Made by a program: the position numbers and the translations under genes | Assembly (NCBI GenBank): GCA_934486825.1 | Contig: CAKSQF010000009.1 | Location: 35,983 to 99,982 of the forward strand | DNA length: 64,000 bases | Direction: 5' to 3' | Origin: an uncultured Eubacteriales bacterium | GTDB taxonomy: Bacteria; Bacillota; Clostridia; Oscillospirales; CAG-272 | Shown: positions 7,868 through 16,327 of the stretch, in pieces | Numbering within the stretch: position 1 is the stretch's first letter | How the letters are laid out: every line of letters starts with the position of its first letter | Notes under the pieces: model-generated | Told to the model about the DNA's origin: nothing | Database searches by the model: none | Seen by the model: only the letters and a program-made list of their open reading frames with translations

Positions 7868-8728
7868 TTACATTCCTCCCATCGTCATGCCGTGCGTATG
7901 CGGCATTTCACTGAATTCATCCGAATTGCGGACAAAGTAGTTATCACCACTGTTCCAGAAGTGGACATTCATAATGCCGTCAGGGATTCTGATATCCTGC
8001 TGTTCGGCTCCTTCGCCAAGCCCATCCGAATTCTGACCGGTGATGAATTCCTTGAGTTCCGCTTCTTCGTCTTCTGTCAGCGGCTCTGTCAGTGTTGCAC
8101 GCACTCTGCCGAAGAGGACTCCGTCAAAGCTCTCAAAATCCCATTTCAGCGACTTGATTTTTGCGACCGCCGAATTGCTCCCGTCAAAGTATTCCGCCAT
8201 GTCGGTGTCGTCACTTGCGGTGTAGGCATCAAACATGGCTTTGATCTCATCGGCATAATTATCTGCAAATCTGCCGTCAAGCTCGCAGTCGGAATCGTAG
8301 TCAAGGTCACCGTACTCGTTGTATTCATAGACTGTGACCGTCAGAGAAAAATAGTAATCCTCGGTCACATATTTCGGTTGAAAGTCCATGACCTTGTGGC
8401 AGAGAGAAGAAAGACTGTCCGGGGGGTTCTGTGACAGCTCCGCCTTCAGTTTTTCCTTCTGCGTTTGAGGCAGCTCCCGATAGAGATCGAGCGCTGTGTT
8501 GACGCTGCCGAGGCTGTCTTTGGGAGTAACCAATGCCGTGAGTTCATTTTCAAAGTCACTCTCGCCAAATAGCTTCACTTTGATATAATCTTCTTCCTCG
8601 TCCGAGCAGGGGATGATGTATGCCGGAGTTCTGACACCGATCCGGCTCAAAGAGCCTGCAAGCTCCATTCGGGAGCTCGGCAGTTCAAGGACGGCGGTCT
8701 GATCGTTTCTTGTGATGATTGCTTTCAT
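7868..8728 (-). CDS. Mobile-element acidic protein ending in MGGM (286 aa)
   Basis: Soluble acidic protein beginning MKAIITRNDQTAVLELPSS, with a PCSDEEEDYIKVKLFGE segment that resembles the SFPCSDDEIM segment of its downstream neighbour, so the two may be distant relatives. I start it at 8728, where GAAAGGAAA precedes the ATG; the longer frame upstream runs into another small gene. The final codons ATG GGA GGA ATG supply the Shine-Dalgarno for the following gene, which starts right after the stop. The function is not known to me. Confidence 0.6.
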   Translation of the reverse strand: MKAIITRNDQTAVLELPSSRMELAGSLSRIGVRTPAYIIPCSDEEEDYIKVKLFGESDFENELTALVTPKDSLGSVNTALDLYRELPQTQKEKLKAELSQNPPDSLSSLCHKVMDFQPKYVTEDYYFSLTVTVYEYNEYGDLDYDSDCELDGRFADNYADEIKAMFDAYTASDDTDMAEYFDGSNSAVAKIKSLKWDFESFDGVLFGRVRATLTEPLTEDEEAELKEFITGQNSDGLGEGAEQQDIRIPDGIMNVHFWNSGDNYFVRNSDEFSEMPHTHGMTMGGM

Positions 8729-8906
8729 GTTCGTTTTTTCCTTTCGTATAGAATTCATAGATTTCTTTATCGTTTTCATTGAGGACGGGGGAGCGCGTGC
8801 GAACCTTATCTTCCAGGCAGCAGCACCGGACGGCACGGCATTTCCTGCGTCGGAAGTACAGGCAGTAGCGGCAGTCGCAATCTTCTTTTTTATAAATGTA
8901 ACCGAT
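8685..8906 (-). CDS. Small Cys-rich protein, start codon apparently ATC (73 aa)
   Basis: The frame encodes IYKKEDCDCRYCLYF followed by a KCRAVRCCC cluster, seven cysteines in about 25 residues, as in small putative metal-binding proteins carried by clostridial elements. An excellent AGGAGG (8913-8918) sits 6 nt before codon ATC at 8906, exactly where an ATG would be expected. The only in-frame ATG is 26 codons further upstream, inside a terminator hairpin. Either a non-standard start is used or the start was mutated and the gene is silent. It overlaps the start of the next gene by 44 nt. Confidence 0.45.
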   Translation of the reverse strand: MGYIYKKEDCDCRYCLYFRRRKCRAVRCCCLEDKVRTRSPVLNENDKEIYEFYTKGKNEHESNHHKKRSDRRP

Positions 8907-8950
8907 GACGAACCTCCTTTCAGGCAGACACAAATATTTAACAAATAAAA

Positions 8951-9000
8951 ATACGAAAAAAGGGCAGAAGGTGCGTAAAATCATCGCACTTTCTGCCCTT
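8951..9000 (-). terminator. Strong hairpin between tRNA-Gln and the Cys-rich gene
   Basis: Stem AAGGGCAGAAGGTGCG (8960-8975) with CGCACTTTCTGCCCTT (8985-9000), one mismatch, followed on the minus strand by TTTTTTCG. It probably stops read-through from the tRNA side. Confidence 0.7.
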
Positions 9001-9135
9001 AAAATGGGTACTGCGCTTTCGCCGCAGGCGAAAGCTGTTCAACATCCTGCAGGGAGCCGTTTTTTTGAAATGATATCTTTTTTTCTGCACTCTGTATCCG
9101 CAAACCCCATGGTTGCGAAAAAGCGAGAAAACGCG

Positions 9136-9170
9136 AGAAAAACCCCCGAAATCGTGAGATTTCGGGGGTT
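9136..9170 (-). terminator. Terminator downstream of tRNA-Gln
   Basis: Stem AACCCCCGAAATC with GATTTCGGGGGTT (9141-9153 and 9158-9170), loop GTGA, then TTTTT on the minus strand. It lies about 35 bp past the tRNA 3' end. Confidence 0.85.
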
Positions 9171-9203
9171 CGAAGCCATGATATCTTTTTTGGCTTCACT
9201 ATA

Positions 9204-9277
9204 TGGCTGAGGATTAGGGATTCGAACCCCAACAAACAGAGTCAGAGTCTGTCGTGCTACCTTTACACAAATCCTCA
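9204..9277 (-). tRNA. tRNA-Gln (CUG anticodon)
   Basis: 74-nt cloverleaf including an encoded CCA. Acceptor TGAGGAT pairs with ATCCTCA, anticodon stem ACAGA/TCTGT has loop CTCTGAC with anticodon CTG, and the T-loop reads GGTTCGAATCC. A sigma-A promoter and a terminator flank it. It borders the accessory region to its left. Confidence 0.93.
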
Positions 9278-9300
9278 ACAATATCTTTTCAACGTTGCTT

Positions 9301-9329
9301 ATTATAGCACATTGGATAACATTTGTCAA
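9301..9329 (-). promoter_or_regulatory. Promoter of tRNA-Gln
   Basis: Consensus TTGACA, 17-nt spacer and TATAAT on the minus strand (9329-9324 and 9306-9301), 24 nt upstream of the tRNA. Confidence 0.88.
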
Positions 9330-9350
9330 TAGTTTTTTTCATTTTCCCGA

Positions 9351-9394
9351 AAAAAGTGTTTCGGACGCCGCTCTGTTCCCGACATCCGAAACAC
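9351..9394 (-). terminator. Terminator of the 103-aa gene
   Basis: Stem GTGTTTCGGA (9356-9365) with TCCGAAACAC (9385-9394), then TTTTTTCGG on the minus strand, starting 12 bp after the stop at 9407. Confidence 0.8.
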
Positions 9395-9406
9395 AAAAAA
9401 TATCTT

Positions 9407-9718
9407 TTACTTATTGAACCTGTTCATAACATCAATGCCGAAGTCAAGCGCCTCAAAAAGTCCGTTTTTATTGAATTGCTTCAGAATTCTTTCGTGGGGT
9501 TTTTTCGTTACATCGGTACTTACTACCTGACCGAGTATAGTGTCCGGAATTTCGGCTTTCACTGTGGGATCCTTGGTATTTACAGTCTTATTCGACAGAA
9601 TCATCAAAAAAAGAACAGCTTTATTGGTCATACTTCCGTAACACAGGGTATTATTCTCTCTTACGAGCGGCTGACCTTTATATATAAGATATTTTCCGTT
9701 TACAGTCGTCACTATCAT
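9407..9718 (-). CDS. Hypothetical protein (103 aa)
   Basis: Unrecognised soluble protein beginning MIVTTVNGKYLIYKGQPLVREN and ending ALDFGIDVMNRFNK. The ATG at 9718 is preferred because the upstream in-frame ATG (9730) is part of the ribosome-binding stretch ATGAGGAGGGAA. The opening strands suggest a small beta-rich domain. It has its own terminator and lies between tRNA-Gln and tmcAL. Confidence 0.6.
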   Translation of the reverse strand: MIVTTVNGKYLIYKGQPLVRENNTLCYGSMTNKAVLFLMILSNKTVNTKDPTVKAEIPDTILGQVVSTDVTKKPHERILKQFNKNGLFEALDFGIDVMNRFNK

Positions 9719-9795
9719 TTCCCTCCTCATTATTTGCTATATTTATATGATTATACATCATTTTTTTCTTTCAAATATGTATTTTATGTTAATTT

Positions 9796-10926
9796 TCACA
9801 TCAAAAGCGGTTTTTTATCAAACACATCACGATTTTCGCCCGAAACAAGCGCATAAACCGAATCGGCGACAAGCGAAAAATCATTGCTGTCGGAAATGTC
9901 ATCGCTCGCTCTTGCGGTCGTTACCACCTCTATCTCCGAACATTCCGAGATCTGTCTCAGAAGCTTCCGCCCACATTCATTTGCCCCGAGAAGCCTTATC
10001 GACTTCGGTTCGGCATGCAATCTGTCGGGTGTAACTCCGAAAAACGAAAGAAATATTGCCCGTCTGATCCTTGCCCTTGTATATGTTTTATTTGCCGCAC
10101 ATTCCACAAGCGCACTTACCGATGTCTGTCTCATTGATGCCTTTACCAGCTTACATGCAAGATCATAAGACATATCGGCAAAGACTGCAAGTCTTTGGGG
10201 GTCGGACAGGCGCAGAAACGGCAACAATGTCTTTGAAAAATCATCGATTTGCACCGTTTTGTTTTCCGCGATCAACCCGGACATAACCTCCGGCAGAAGA
10301 TCGGTTGTCGGTTCATTTTCCATGATTCTTTTTCTTGCCGCCGTTGCTCCGAATCCGCTTACTCGTTTTATTACAAGCGGCTTTATTTTCGATCCGCGCT
10401 TCTTCAGTGCGATGAGATACTCCACGGCAAGAATATCGTTTGAGCCGATCGGCAGATTATTACCCGTCAGTCTCTTATAGACGCGCTCACGTACAGCCGC
10501 ATAAGACATTTTTCCGTAAAAATCGGAAAGGTCTTCCGAAAGTGCCTTTTCAAAAGCATCCGAGGATATAACATCGGCACATTCCGACAAAACCCCGGCG
10601 TCACCCGTTTCGCTTCCGAAGCAGAGGTAATCGACACAGCCGAGCCGATCAAACATTCCCACAGCACAGTCGGCAAAAATCTTTGCGGGGGCGCAGGAAT
10701 AAGGAAACGGATATTCAAAAACCAGATCGACACCGCAGGAGAGTGCCGCCCTCGTCCGTAATTCCTTTGACAGAATCGCAGGTTCGCCGCGCTGAACATA
10801 GCTGCCCGACATAAGCGCAAGCTTCGTATTGTACCCTCCCCCGAGAAGCTCGTCCGCCTTACGGAGCTGTTCGGCATGGCCGTTATGAAAGGGATTATAT
10901 TCACAGATTATACCGACGTTTGCCAT
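9796..10926 (-). CDS. tmcAL: tRNA(Met) cytidine acetate ligase TmcAL
   Basis: 376-aa homologue of TmcAL (YlbM, formerly DUF795), which uses ATP and acetate to make N4-acetylcytidine at the wobble position of elongator tRNA-Met. The nucleotidyltransferase signature HNGH in EYNPFHNGH is near residues 10-18, followed by the family segment ALMSGSYVQRGEPAI and the GSNDILAVEYLIAL block. Length is near the usual ~400. Two ATGs compete (10932, 10926); AGGGGTG is better spaced for the second. It sits between two tRNA genes, but nothing shows they are co-regulated. Confidence 0.9.
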   Translation of the reverse strand: MANVGIICEYNPFHNGHAEQLRKADELLGGGYNTKLALMSGSYVQRGEPAILSKELRTRAALSCGVDLVFEYPFPYSCAPAKIFADCAVGMFDRLGCVDYLCFGSETGDAGVLSECADVISSDAFEKALSEDLSDFYGKMSYAAVRERVYKRLTGNNLPIGSNDILAVEYLIALKKRGSKIKPLVIKRVSGFGATAARKRIMENEPTTDLLPEVMSGLIAENKTVQIDDFSKTLLPFLRLSDPQRLAVFADMSYDLACKLVKASMRQTSVSALVECAANKTYTRARIRRAIFLSFFGVTPDRLHAEPKSIRLLGANECGRKLLRQISECSEIEVVTTARASDDISDSNDFSLVADSVYALVSGENRDVFDKKPLLM

Positions 10927-10970
10927 CTTCATCACCCCTGTTCTTCGGACAAAAAATTTTATACATTCAC

Positions 10971-10995
10971 GAAAAAAGGCACGCCGAAGCGTGCC
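10971..10995 (-). terminator. Terminator downstream of tRNA-Pro
   Basis: Stem GGCACGC (10978-10984) with GCGTGCC (10989-10995), tetraloop, followed on the minus strand by TTTTTTC. U-rich on both sides, so it may work in both directions. Confidence 0.75.
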
Positions 10996-11038
10996 TTTTT
11001 CACGAAAGCGTCTTTTCGGGCTTTCGCCGCAGAAAATC

Positions 11039-11115
11039 TGGTCGGAGTGGCGCGATTCGAACGCGCGGCCTCTTGGACCCGAACCAAGCACTCTACCAAG
11101 CTGAGCCACACCCCG
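11039..11115 (-). tRNA. tRNA-Pro (CGG anticodon)
   Basis: 77-nt cloverleaf with encoded CCA. Acceptor CGGGGTG pairs with CACTCCG, anticodon stem CTTGG/CCAAG has loop TTCGGGT with anticodon CGG, and the T-loop reads GTTCGAATC. Confidence 0.93.
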
Positions 11116-11130
11116 TTACCGACGCCGCTT

Positions 11131-11159
11131 ATTATAGCACAAAAAAAACGCATTGTCAA
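11131..11159 (-). promoter_or_regulatory. Promoter of tRNA-Pro
   Basis: TTGACA, 17-nt spacer, TATAAT on the minus strand (11159-11154 and 11136-11131), 15 nt before the tRNA. Confidence 0.88.
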
Positions 11160-11222
11160 GTTTTTTTACAAACTTTTTTGCAATCTCCCGAAAAAGGTTG
11201 GCAAAAACGAAAAAAGCGGTAC

Positions 11223-11262
11223 GTCCCCCGAAGATTTGATTTCTTTTATCGCTCCGGGGGAC
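11223..11262 (-). terminator. Possible terminator after the PHP gene
   Basis: Inverted repeat GTCCCCC/GGGGGAC with a long internal loop, 25 bp after the PHP stop. The U run on the minus strand begins only about 8 nt past the stem, so it is a weak candidate. Confidence 0.4.
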
Positions 11263-11286
11263 AGTTGACCCTCTGTTTACCGACAA

Positions 11287-12318
11287 TTATTTCAGTTCAT
11301 CGACAAAATAGCCGCGCGTATACGCATGACTTCCGTCGTGACCTTTTACGGTCACCCTTATAAACGATCCGTTTGAATCGTTTTCATCAGACGCGGAGAT
11401 TTCGATATAATCACTCAGATCAATATCCGCCGAAATATCCGAACCTCCCACGGGAGCTTTTCTGATCCATGCGGCGCGACGCTCGGTTGTCACATACACT
11501 TCCCTTGCCTTGTGACAATCGATGTGCAGTTTTCCGTCTTCAATATAGAGTGTCTCGATCTCCGGACCGGTAGAAGCGTAAAAGTCGCCCCTTTCAAGTG
11601 CCGCAAACACGCTGTCATAATCAAGGCTTCCGGCTTTGACCATGATATATCCGCCGAATCTGTCATGCTCGTTATGCGAATCATCGGATGCTATCGGGAA
11701 AACCTGTTTACCGGCACGCAGGAAATCATCGATTACAATGATATCATCATCAAGCGGATATCCGCCTCTTACGCATCCCGTGTTATAACATTCGGCTCCC
11801 CAGAGTCCGTTAAGCCCGATATAATCATTATAGGTCTGCTGTGACCAGCTGTGATGATTGTAGCAGACAATGAAGCCTCTTTCCTTTGCAAGTCTTATAA
11901 GTTCGTTCACGCCGTCTGTCGAATACACTCTCGGGGTTTCGAATACGGTATTTTCCTTTGTCAGGCAGCATCTCATTCTTGCGGGCCAGAAACATTTATC
12001 ATTGAAAAGCGGCATTCTTGTTTCATCGGGATTTCTTGAATACAGATTCAGATGATATGTATGCTTGAATTCATATTTTCCGCTGTCTTTATCGTCAACC
12101 GATATTTCGTGTGATGTTATCGGCAGGAAGTTATCGTCGCGAAGCTCGGGATGCGGAAGCATCAGCTCATGATCGGTAAAAGCGACTATGGAATATCCCA
12201 TTTCCATATATGCTTTTTTCGTTTCCTCGGGTGTAAATTTCCCGTCAGAAACGGTCGTATGCATATGCATGTTCGCTTTGTAAAAATTTCCGTATTCGGG
12301 CAAAAGGTACTTTCTCAT
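11287..12318 (-). CDS. PHP-domain metal-dependent phosphoesterase
   Basis: 343-aa protein of the polymerase-and-histidinol-phosphatase superfamily. Metal-ligand motifs are visible in order: HMHTTVSDG near residues 18-26, FTDHE near 47-51, CYNHHSW in the middle and SDDSHNEHD further on. These proteins hydrolyse phosphate esters using two or three divalent metals; the substrate cannot be read from sequence. AGGAG precedes the ATG. It starts 42 bp after yifB on the same strand and likely shares its promoter, though no functional link is known. Confidence 0.82.
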   Translation of the reverse strand: MRKYLLPEYGNFYKANMHMHTTVSDGKFTPEETKKAYMEMGYSIVAFTDHELMLPHPELRDDNFLPITSHEISVDDKDSGKYEFKHTYHLNLYSRNPDETRMPLFNDKCFWPARMRCCLTKENTVFETPRVYSTDGVNELIRLAKERGFIVCYNHHSWSQQTYNDYIGLNGLWGAECYNTGCVRGGYPLDDDIIVIDDFLRAGKQVFPIASDDSHNEHDRFGGYIMVKAGSLDYDSVFAALERGDFYASTGPEIETLYIEDGKLHIDCHKAREVYVTTERRAAWIRKAPVGGSDISADIDLSDYIEISASDENDSNGSFIRVTVKGHDGSHAYTRGYFVDELK

Positions 12319-12360
12319 GATCTGCTCCTTTTTATTGTTTATTTATGCATTGCCTATGCA

Positions 12361-13902
12361 TTATTCCCAATACTTTCTGTCAAGCGAGCGCAGCTGTATC
12401 GCTTCGGCTATATGCGAGGCTGTAATGATTTCGCTTCTGTCCAGATCGGCTATCGTCCTTGCCACACGCAGAACACGGTCATGTCCGCGAGCCGACAGTC
12501 CGAGCGTTTCGAAGGCTTCGCCGAGAAGTGCCTTTGCTTCGTCGTCCATTTTACAGTATTTCCGTATCATCGACGGGGTCATATCGCTGTTTGAGCGCAC
12601 GCCGTCCTCTCCTTCAAGCCGTCCTGCCGCATATTCTCTTGCGGCATTTACGCGTTCGCGTATTGCCGACGACGGCTCCGGCACAACCTCCGAAGACATT
12701 TCGTCAAAGGATATCGGCGGCACCTCGATCTGGATATCTATACGATCAAGCAAAGGACCGCTTATTTTCGACATATATTTCTTTATATCAGCCGGTTTAC
12801 AGGTACACCGCCTTGTCGGATGTCCGAAATTACCGCATTTACACGGATTCATTGCGCACACAAGCATGATATGACACGGAAATCTGCATCTGCCCGCCGC
12901 GCGTGTTATTGTTATTTCTCCATCCTCAAGCGGCTGTCTGAGGGTCTCGGTGACCTGTTTATTGAATTCGGGAAGCTCGTCAAGAAAAAGAACCCCGTTA
13001 TCGGCAAGCGATATCTCGCCCGGCATCGGTATCGCGCCGCCTCCGGCAAGAGATGCCGCCGACATTGTATGATGCGGCGATCTGAACGGGCGCCTTGTTA
13101 CAAGCGCACTGTCTCCGTCAAGGATTCCGGCTATCGAATGTATCTTTGTCGTCTCTACCGCCTCTTCATAGGTCATTGCGGGAAGTATTGACGGTATACG
13201 CTTGGCAAGCATACTTTTTCCCGTCCCGGGAGGCCCTATCATAAGCACGTTATGACCGCCCGCGCATGCGATCTCAAGTGCACGCCGCACCTGCTCCTGC
13301 CCCTTCACATCGACGAAATCGGGAAGCGAACGGTCATTTGTCATCGGAACAAAGGACGATTTATCATACTTCACAGGCTCAATCGTTATCACCGAGTTCA
13401 GACAGTCCACAAGCGTCTTAACGTCGCGAACCGGATAAACATCGACACCCTCGACAACGCTTGCTTCAAGCACATTGGCTTCGGGAACATATATTTTCTC
13501 AACTCCCGCCTCGGCGGCGGCAAGGCACATACAAAGCACACCTCTGACGCCTCTTATCTCTCCCGAAAGCGAAAGCTCGCCGATAAGACAGGTTTTGGAC
13601 AGATCGACACTGCGGTCAAGTATTCCCGCCCCGTCAAGTATTCCGGTAAGTATGGGCAGATCAAGTGCCGAACCCGATTTTTTCAGATCGGCGGGAGCAA
13701 GATTCACTACTATCGCGCCCTCGGGGAAAGGTATCCCGCTGTTTTCGGCAGCCGCACGCACGCGTTCCTTTGCTTCCTTGACGGCATTATCGGGAAGTCC
13801 GACTATCTGAAAATCGGACAGCTTATCAGCCACTTCACATTCAACCGTTACAGTATATCCGTCGACGCCCGAAAGTGACGCGCCGTAAAGTCTCGACAGC
13901 AT
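12361..13902 (-). CDS. YifB/ComM family Mg-chelatase-like AAA+ ATPase
   Basis: 513 aa, the usual length for YifB/ComM. The N-terminal ChlI-type domain (about 1-170) begins MLSRLYGASLSGVDGYTV. The AAA+ core has Walker A GPPGTGKS (about 220) and Walker B GVLFLDELPEF (about 310), and there is a Cys-rich segment (CNPCKCGNFGHPTRRCTC). ComM in Gram-negatives is a hexameric helicase that extends branch migration during natural transformation; the role in Clostridia is not established. The ATG has GGAGG at good spacing, with a consensus promoter at 13947-13975. Confidence 0.92.
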   Translation of the reverse strand: MLSRLYGASLSGVDGYTVTVECEVADKLSDFQIVGLPDNAVKEAKERVRAAAENSGIPFPEGAIVVNLAPADLKKSGSALDLPILTGILDGAGILDRSVDLSKTCLIGELSLSGEIRGVRGVLCMCLAAAEAGVEKIYVPEANVLEASVVEGVDVYPVRDVKTLVDCLNSVITIEPVKYDKSSFVPMTNDRSLPDFVDVKGQEQVRRALEIACAGGHNVLMIGPPGTGKSMLAKRIPSILPAMTYEEAVETTKIHSIAGILDGDSALVTRRPFRSPHHTMSAASLAGGGAIPMPGEISLADNGVLFLDELPEFNKQVTETLRQPLEDGEITITRAAGRCRFPCHIMLVCAMNPCKCGNFGHPTRRCTCKPADIKKYMSKISGPLLDRIDIQIEVPPISFDEMSSEVVPEPSSAIRERVNAAREYAAGRLEGEDGVRSNSDMTPSMIRKYCKMDDEAKALLGEAFETLGLSARGHDRVLRVARTIADLDRSEIITASHIAEAIQLRSLDRKYWE

Positions 13903-13946
13903 TTATACTTCCTCCGATAATATCTTTCATTTATGAAATCTGCCTT

Positions 13947-13975
13947 ATTTTAGCATACTTTTTATGAAGTGTCAA
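13947..13975 (-). promoter_or_regulatory. Promoter of yifB and the PHP gene
   Basis: TTGACA (13975-13970), 17 nt, TAAAAT (13952-13947) on the minus strand, about 45 nt before the yifB ATG. Confidence 0.85.
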
Positions 13976-13987
13976 CACAATTTTCCC

Positions 13988-14034
13988 GAAAAACCGAAAA
14001 TGCCGCAGAACCCATACAAAGGTTCTGCGGCATT
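13988..14034 (-). terminator. Terminator of pfkA
   Basis: Perfect 14-bp stem AATGCCGCAGAACC/GGTTCTGCGGCATT (13999-14012 with 14021-14034), followed by TTTTCGGTTTTT on the minus strand. Confidence 0.85.
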
Positions 14035-14041
14035 TTTTATT

Positions 14042-15124
14042 TTACTTTGATATAGTATTCGATATATCGTAAAGATCCTTAATTGCCTGAAGCTTTTTAC
14101 GGCAGAAATCATTCATCTGCTCTCTCTGCTCAGCGGTATATCCGGCAAGAAGCTTTTCTTCGTCTTCCTTCTTATATCCCGCATACTTGCTCTTGAACAG
14201 CTTGTCAAGCTTCAGCGCATAGCTTATTTCGGTAGTGCAGATCTTACCGTTGCGCTGGCACACAACGAGATCGGACTTACCGTCAAGAAGCAGTCTGACC
14301 GCCTCAACGCCCATCACCGAACCGAGCTCACGGTCAACAAGAGTAGGATTACCGCCTCTTACGACATGCGCAAGCCGTGCAAATCTGGATTCTATTCCGG
14401 TCTGCTCCTCTATACGCTTTGTCAGTCCCTCGGCGTATCCGACAAGTCCTTCCGAAACGACTATCAGGAAATTTCTCTTTCCGCCGGCACGTGACTCCTT
14501 CATCTTTGCAATAATATCCTCTTCCCTGAACGGAATCTCAACAAGGCAGGTTGCGGTTGCGCCGACAGCCATACCGACGTTCAGAGCTATATATCCCGCA
14601 TTTCTTCCCATGACCTCTATAACATCGCAGCGTGCATGCGATTCGCAGGTGTCTCTGAGCCGGTCGATCATTTCAACCGAGGTATTCATCGCGGTATCGT
14701 AACCGATAGTCGCCTCGGTCGCCGTTATATCGTTATCGATTGTTCCGGGAAGACCGATCGTCGGTATACCCCGCAGAGATATATCGGTAGCGCCGCGGAA
14801 GGTTCCGTCGCCGCCTATTGCAACTATACCGTCGATTTTATATTTTTCGCAGTTTGCGATCGCCTTAGCCATTCCCTCTTCGGTTCTGAATTCGTCGCTC
14901 CGTGCGGAGTAAAGTATGGTTCCGCCCTGATGAATTATATTTGCAACATCATGTGTATTGAAGACCTTCATATTTCCTTCAATAAGTCCCTTGTAGCCTT
15001 CATAAATTCCGACTACCTCAACTCCGTTTGCGGCGGCATAGCGTGTAACCGCTCTGACTGTTGCGTTCATTCCGGGAGCATCCCCGCCCGATGTAAGCAC
15101 GCCTATTCTTCTGAACTGTGGCAT
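14042..15124 (-). CDS. pfkA: ATP-dependent 6-phosphofructokinase
   Basis: 360-aa glycolytic PFK that phosphorylates fructose 6-phosphate to the 1,6-bisphosphate. Signatures in order: GGDAPGMN near the N-terminus, GGDGTFRGA for ATP binding, TIDNDI with the catalytic Asp, MGRNAGYIAL and GGNPTLVDRELGSVMG. A lysine-rich C-terminal extension of about 35 residues goes past the ~320 residues of the E. coli enzyme. I start at 15124 (MPQFRRIGVL), where AAGGAAGG has proper spacing, not at the ATG eight codons upstream. It is monocistronic, with its own terminator. Confidence 0.95.
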   Translation of the reverse strand: MPQFRRIGVLTSGGDAPGMNATVRAVTRYAAANGVEVVGIYEGYKGLIEGNMKVFNTHDVANIIHQGGTILYSARSDEFRTEEGMAKAIANCEKYKIDGIVAIGGDGTFRGATDISLRGIPTIGLPGTIDNDITATEATIGYDTAMNTSVEMIDRLRDTCESHARCDVIEVMGRNAGYIALNVGMAVGATATCLVEIPFREEDIIAKMKESRAGGKRNFLIVVSEGLVGYAEGLTKRIEEQTGIESRFARLAHVVRGGNPTLVDRELGSVMGVEAVRLLLDGKSDLVVCQRNGKICTTEISYALKLDKLFKSKYAGYKKEDEEKLLAGYTAEQREQMNDFCRKKLQAIKDLYDISNTISK

Positions 15125-15307
15125 ATTAACTACCTTCCTTACATGCATAATTATAGTTCGTCTTTTTCATACGGTGCCATATTCCGCAATACCGTATACA
15201 TATCTATGATAATACTTTTTTGTCAAAAAATCAATATCTAATTATTTGTTTTTTAAACTTTCGTCATTGTGCACATTTTTACATCAAAAGCTTGTCCTTT
15301 TTGCACA

Positions 15308-15341
15308 AAGAAAAACACCAAGGGAGGGTGCAAACCCTCCC
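15308..15341 (-). terminator. Terminator of the small Gly/Cys-rich protein gene
   Basis: Stem GGGAGGG/CCCTCCC (15322-15328 with 15335-15341); after a short gap the minus strand reads TTGGTGTTTTTC. Moderate strength. Confidence 0.6.
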
Positions 15342-15376
15342 CTGACGTACAAGGCAAGCCTATTTTTCGGATCGGT

Positions 15377-15553
15377 TTAATTTCCGCAACCGCAGCCGCA
15401 ACCCGTATTATAGGTGTTGCCGCCGAACCCGTTCGTTGTGTTTGTGCCGTTTCCGCAGCCACAGCTGCCGTTACAGTTCATAAACAGAAGAATAAGGGCG
15501 ATTATAATAAGCCATATGATAGGATCATCAAAAAGGTTACACAGACAGTTCAT
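15377..15553 (-). CDS. Small membrane protein with Gly/Cys-rich tail (58 aa)
   Basis: Starts MNCLCNLFDDP behind AGGAGGAACAAA. A single hydrophobic helix (PIIWLIIIALILLF) is followed by a tail rich in Cys, Gly and Asn (NGSCGCGNGTNTTNG, ending TGCGCGCGN). Small proteins of this build are common in spore-forming Firmicutes and often associate with the spore or coat, but this one cannot be assigned with confidence. Two later Cys-Gly repeats look like simple-sequence expansion. Confidence 0.65.
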   Translation of the reverse strand: MNCLCNLFDDPIIWLIIIALILLFMNCNGSCGCGNGTNTTNGFGGNTYNTGCGCGCGN

Positions 15554-15654
15554 TTTGTTCCTCCTGAATTTTTTCAAGCGGTTTTCCGCTCTTCTTTAAT
15601 ATCATATGAGAAACAGACTTATTTGTTACTGCTTTTTGAGGCCGTACCATGACT

Positions 15655-16308
15655 TCATTCGAGATTTATTTCGTCGGTAGACAAAAATTCCATTGCGCTC
15701 CCCACCCCGGTCAGTGGGAAATCGGCAACCCCGCCGCAACCCTCACAGTATATCCTTATATACTTATCCATTACCGTGTACTTATAGGACGCACGTTCGG
15801 GTGTTTTACATCTGCAATGTATTTTTCCCTCTTCTTTCAGATCGGCGAGCATGAATCTTACCACCTCGTCGACCTCGGGATCTGCGCGGTATTCGTTTTT
15901 TTCTTCGCTGCGGAGAAGCGAAAGATCGTCAAGTCCCGCATCCTCCATCATACGCACAAGCTCTTTGTTTGCATCTTCGACGGCATCCTGCACGGCATCC
16001 TTTTTACCTATAAAGCAGAGGTCTATTCCGGTATACGTGCAGGGCAGTCTGAACACGTCCCCGTCACCTCCGAAGAAGGTATTCGATCCGAGCAGAAAAT
16101 TATGCGGTTTTTCACACACCAGACAGGGGACGGTCATCCGCAGTTTTCTGTCGGGCGTATACACCATTGTAAGCTCGGAGCCGCCGCAGCTGCATTTGAG
16201 TTTCAGCATATCACCGGACAGTGCGAAAACTCCGACCATACTCATAACGCTCGCTCCGCACGCCGGGCATCTGTATGCAACAGTTGTTTCCTTTTTATCT
16301 ATAAGCAT
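15655..16308 (-). CDS. Zinc-ribbon-like hypothetical protein (217 aa)
   Basis: Soluble protein with several metal-binding-type pairs: CPAC (about 14-17), CSCGG (about 39-43), CLVC (about 62-65), HCRC (about 165) and CEGC (about 189). The middle is a helical acidic stretch (VEDANKELVRMMEDAGL). The arrangement suggests two or more zinc ribbons around a helical hairpin. It resembles conserved Firmicutes proteins of unknown function. It follows a membrane protein gene by 19 bp and is probably co-transcribed with it. Confidence 0.6.
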   Translation of the reverse strand: MLIDKKETTVAYRCPACGASVMSMVGVFALSGDMLKLKCSCGGSELTMVYTPDRKLRMTVPCLVCEKPHNFLLGSNTFFGGDGDVFRLPCTYTGIDLCFIGKKDAVQDAVEDANKELVRMMEDAGLDDLSLLRSEEKNEYRADPEVDEVVRFMLADLKEEGKIHCRCKTPERASYKYTVMDKYIRIYCEGCGGVADFPLTGVGSAMEFLSTDEINLE

Positions 16309-16327
16309 ATAGTCTGCCTATCCTTTC

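Noticed and set aside
15121..15240. A TTGACA-based promoter for pfkA near 15220
   Set aside because: The TTGACA is clear, but the sequence 17 nt away (ATATGT) is a poor -10 box, so I did not list it.
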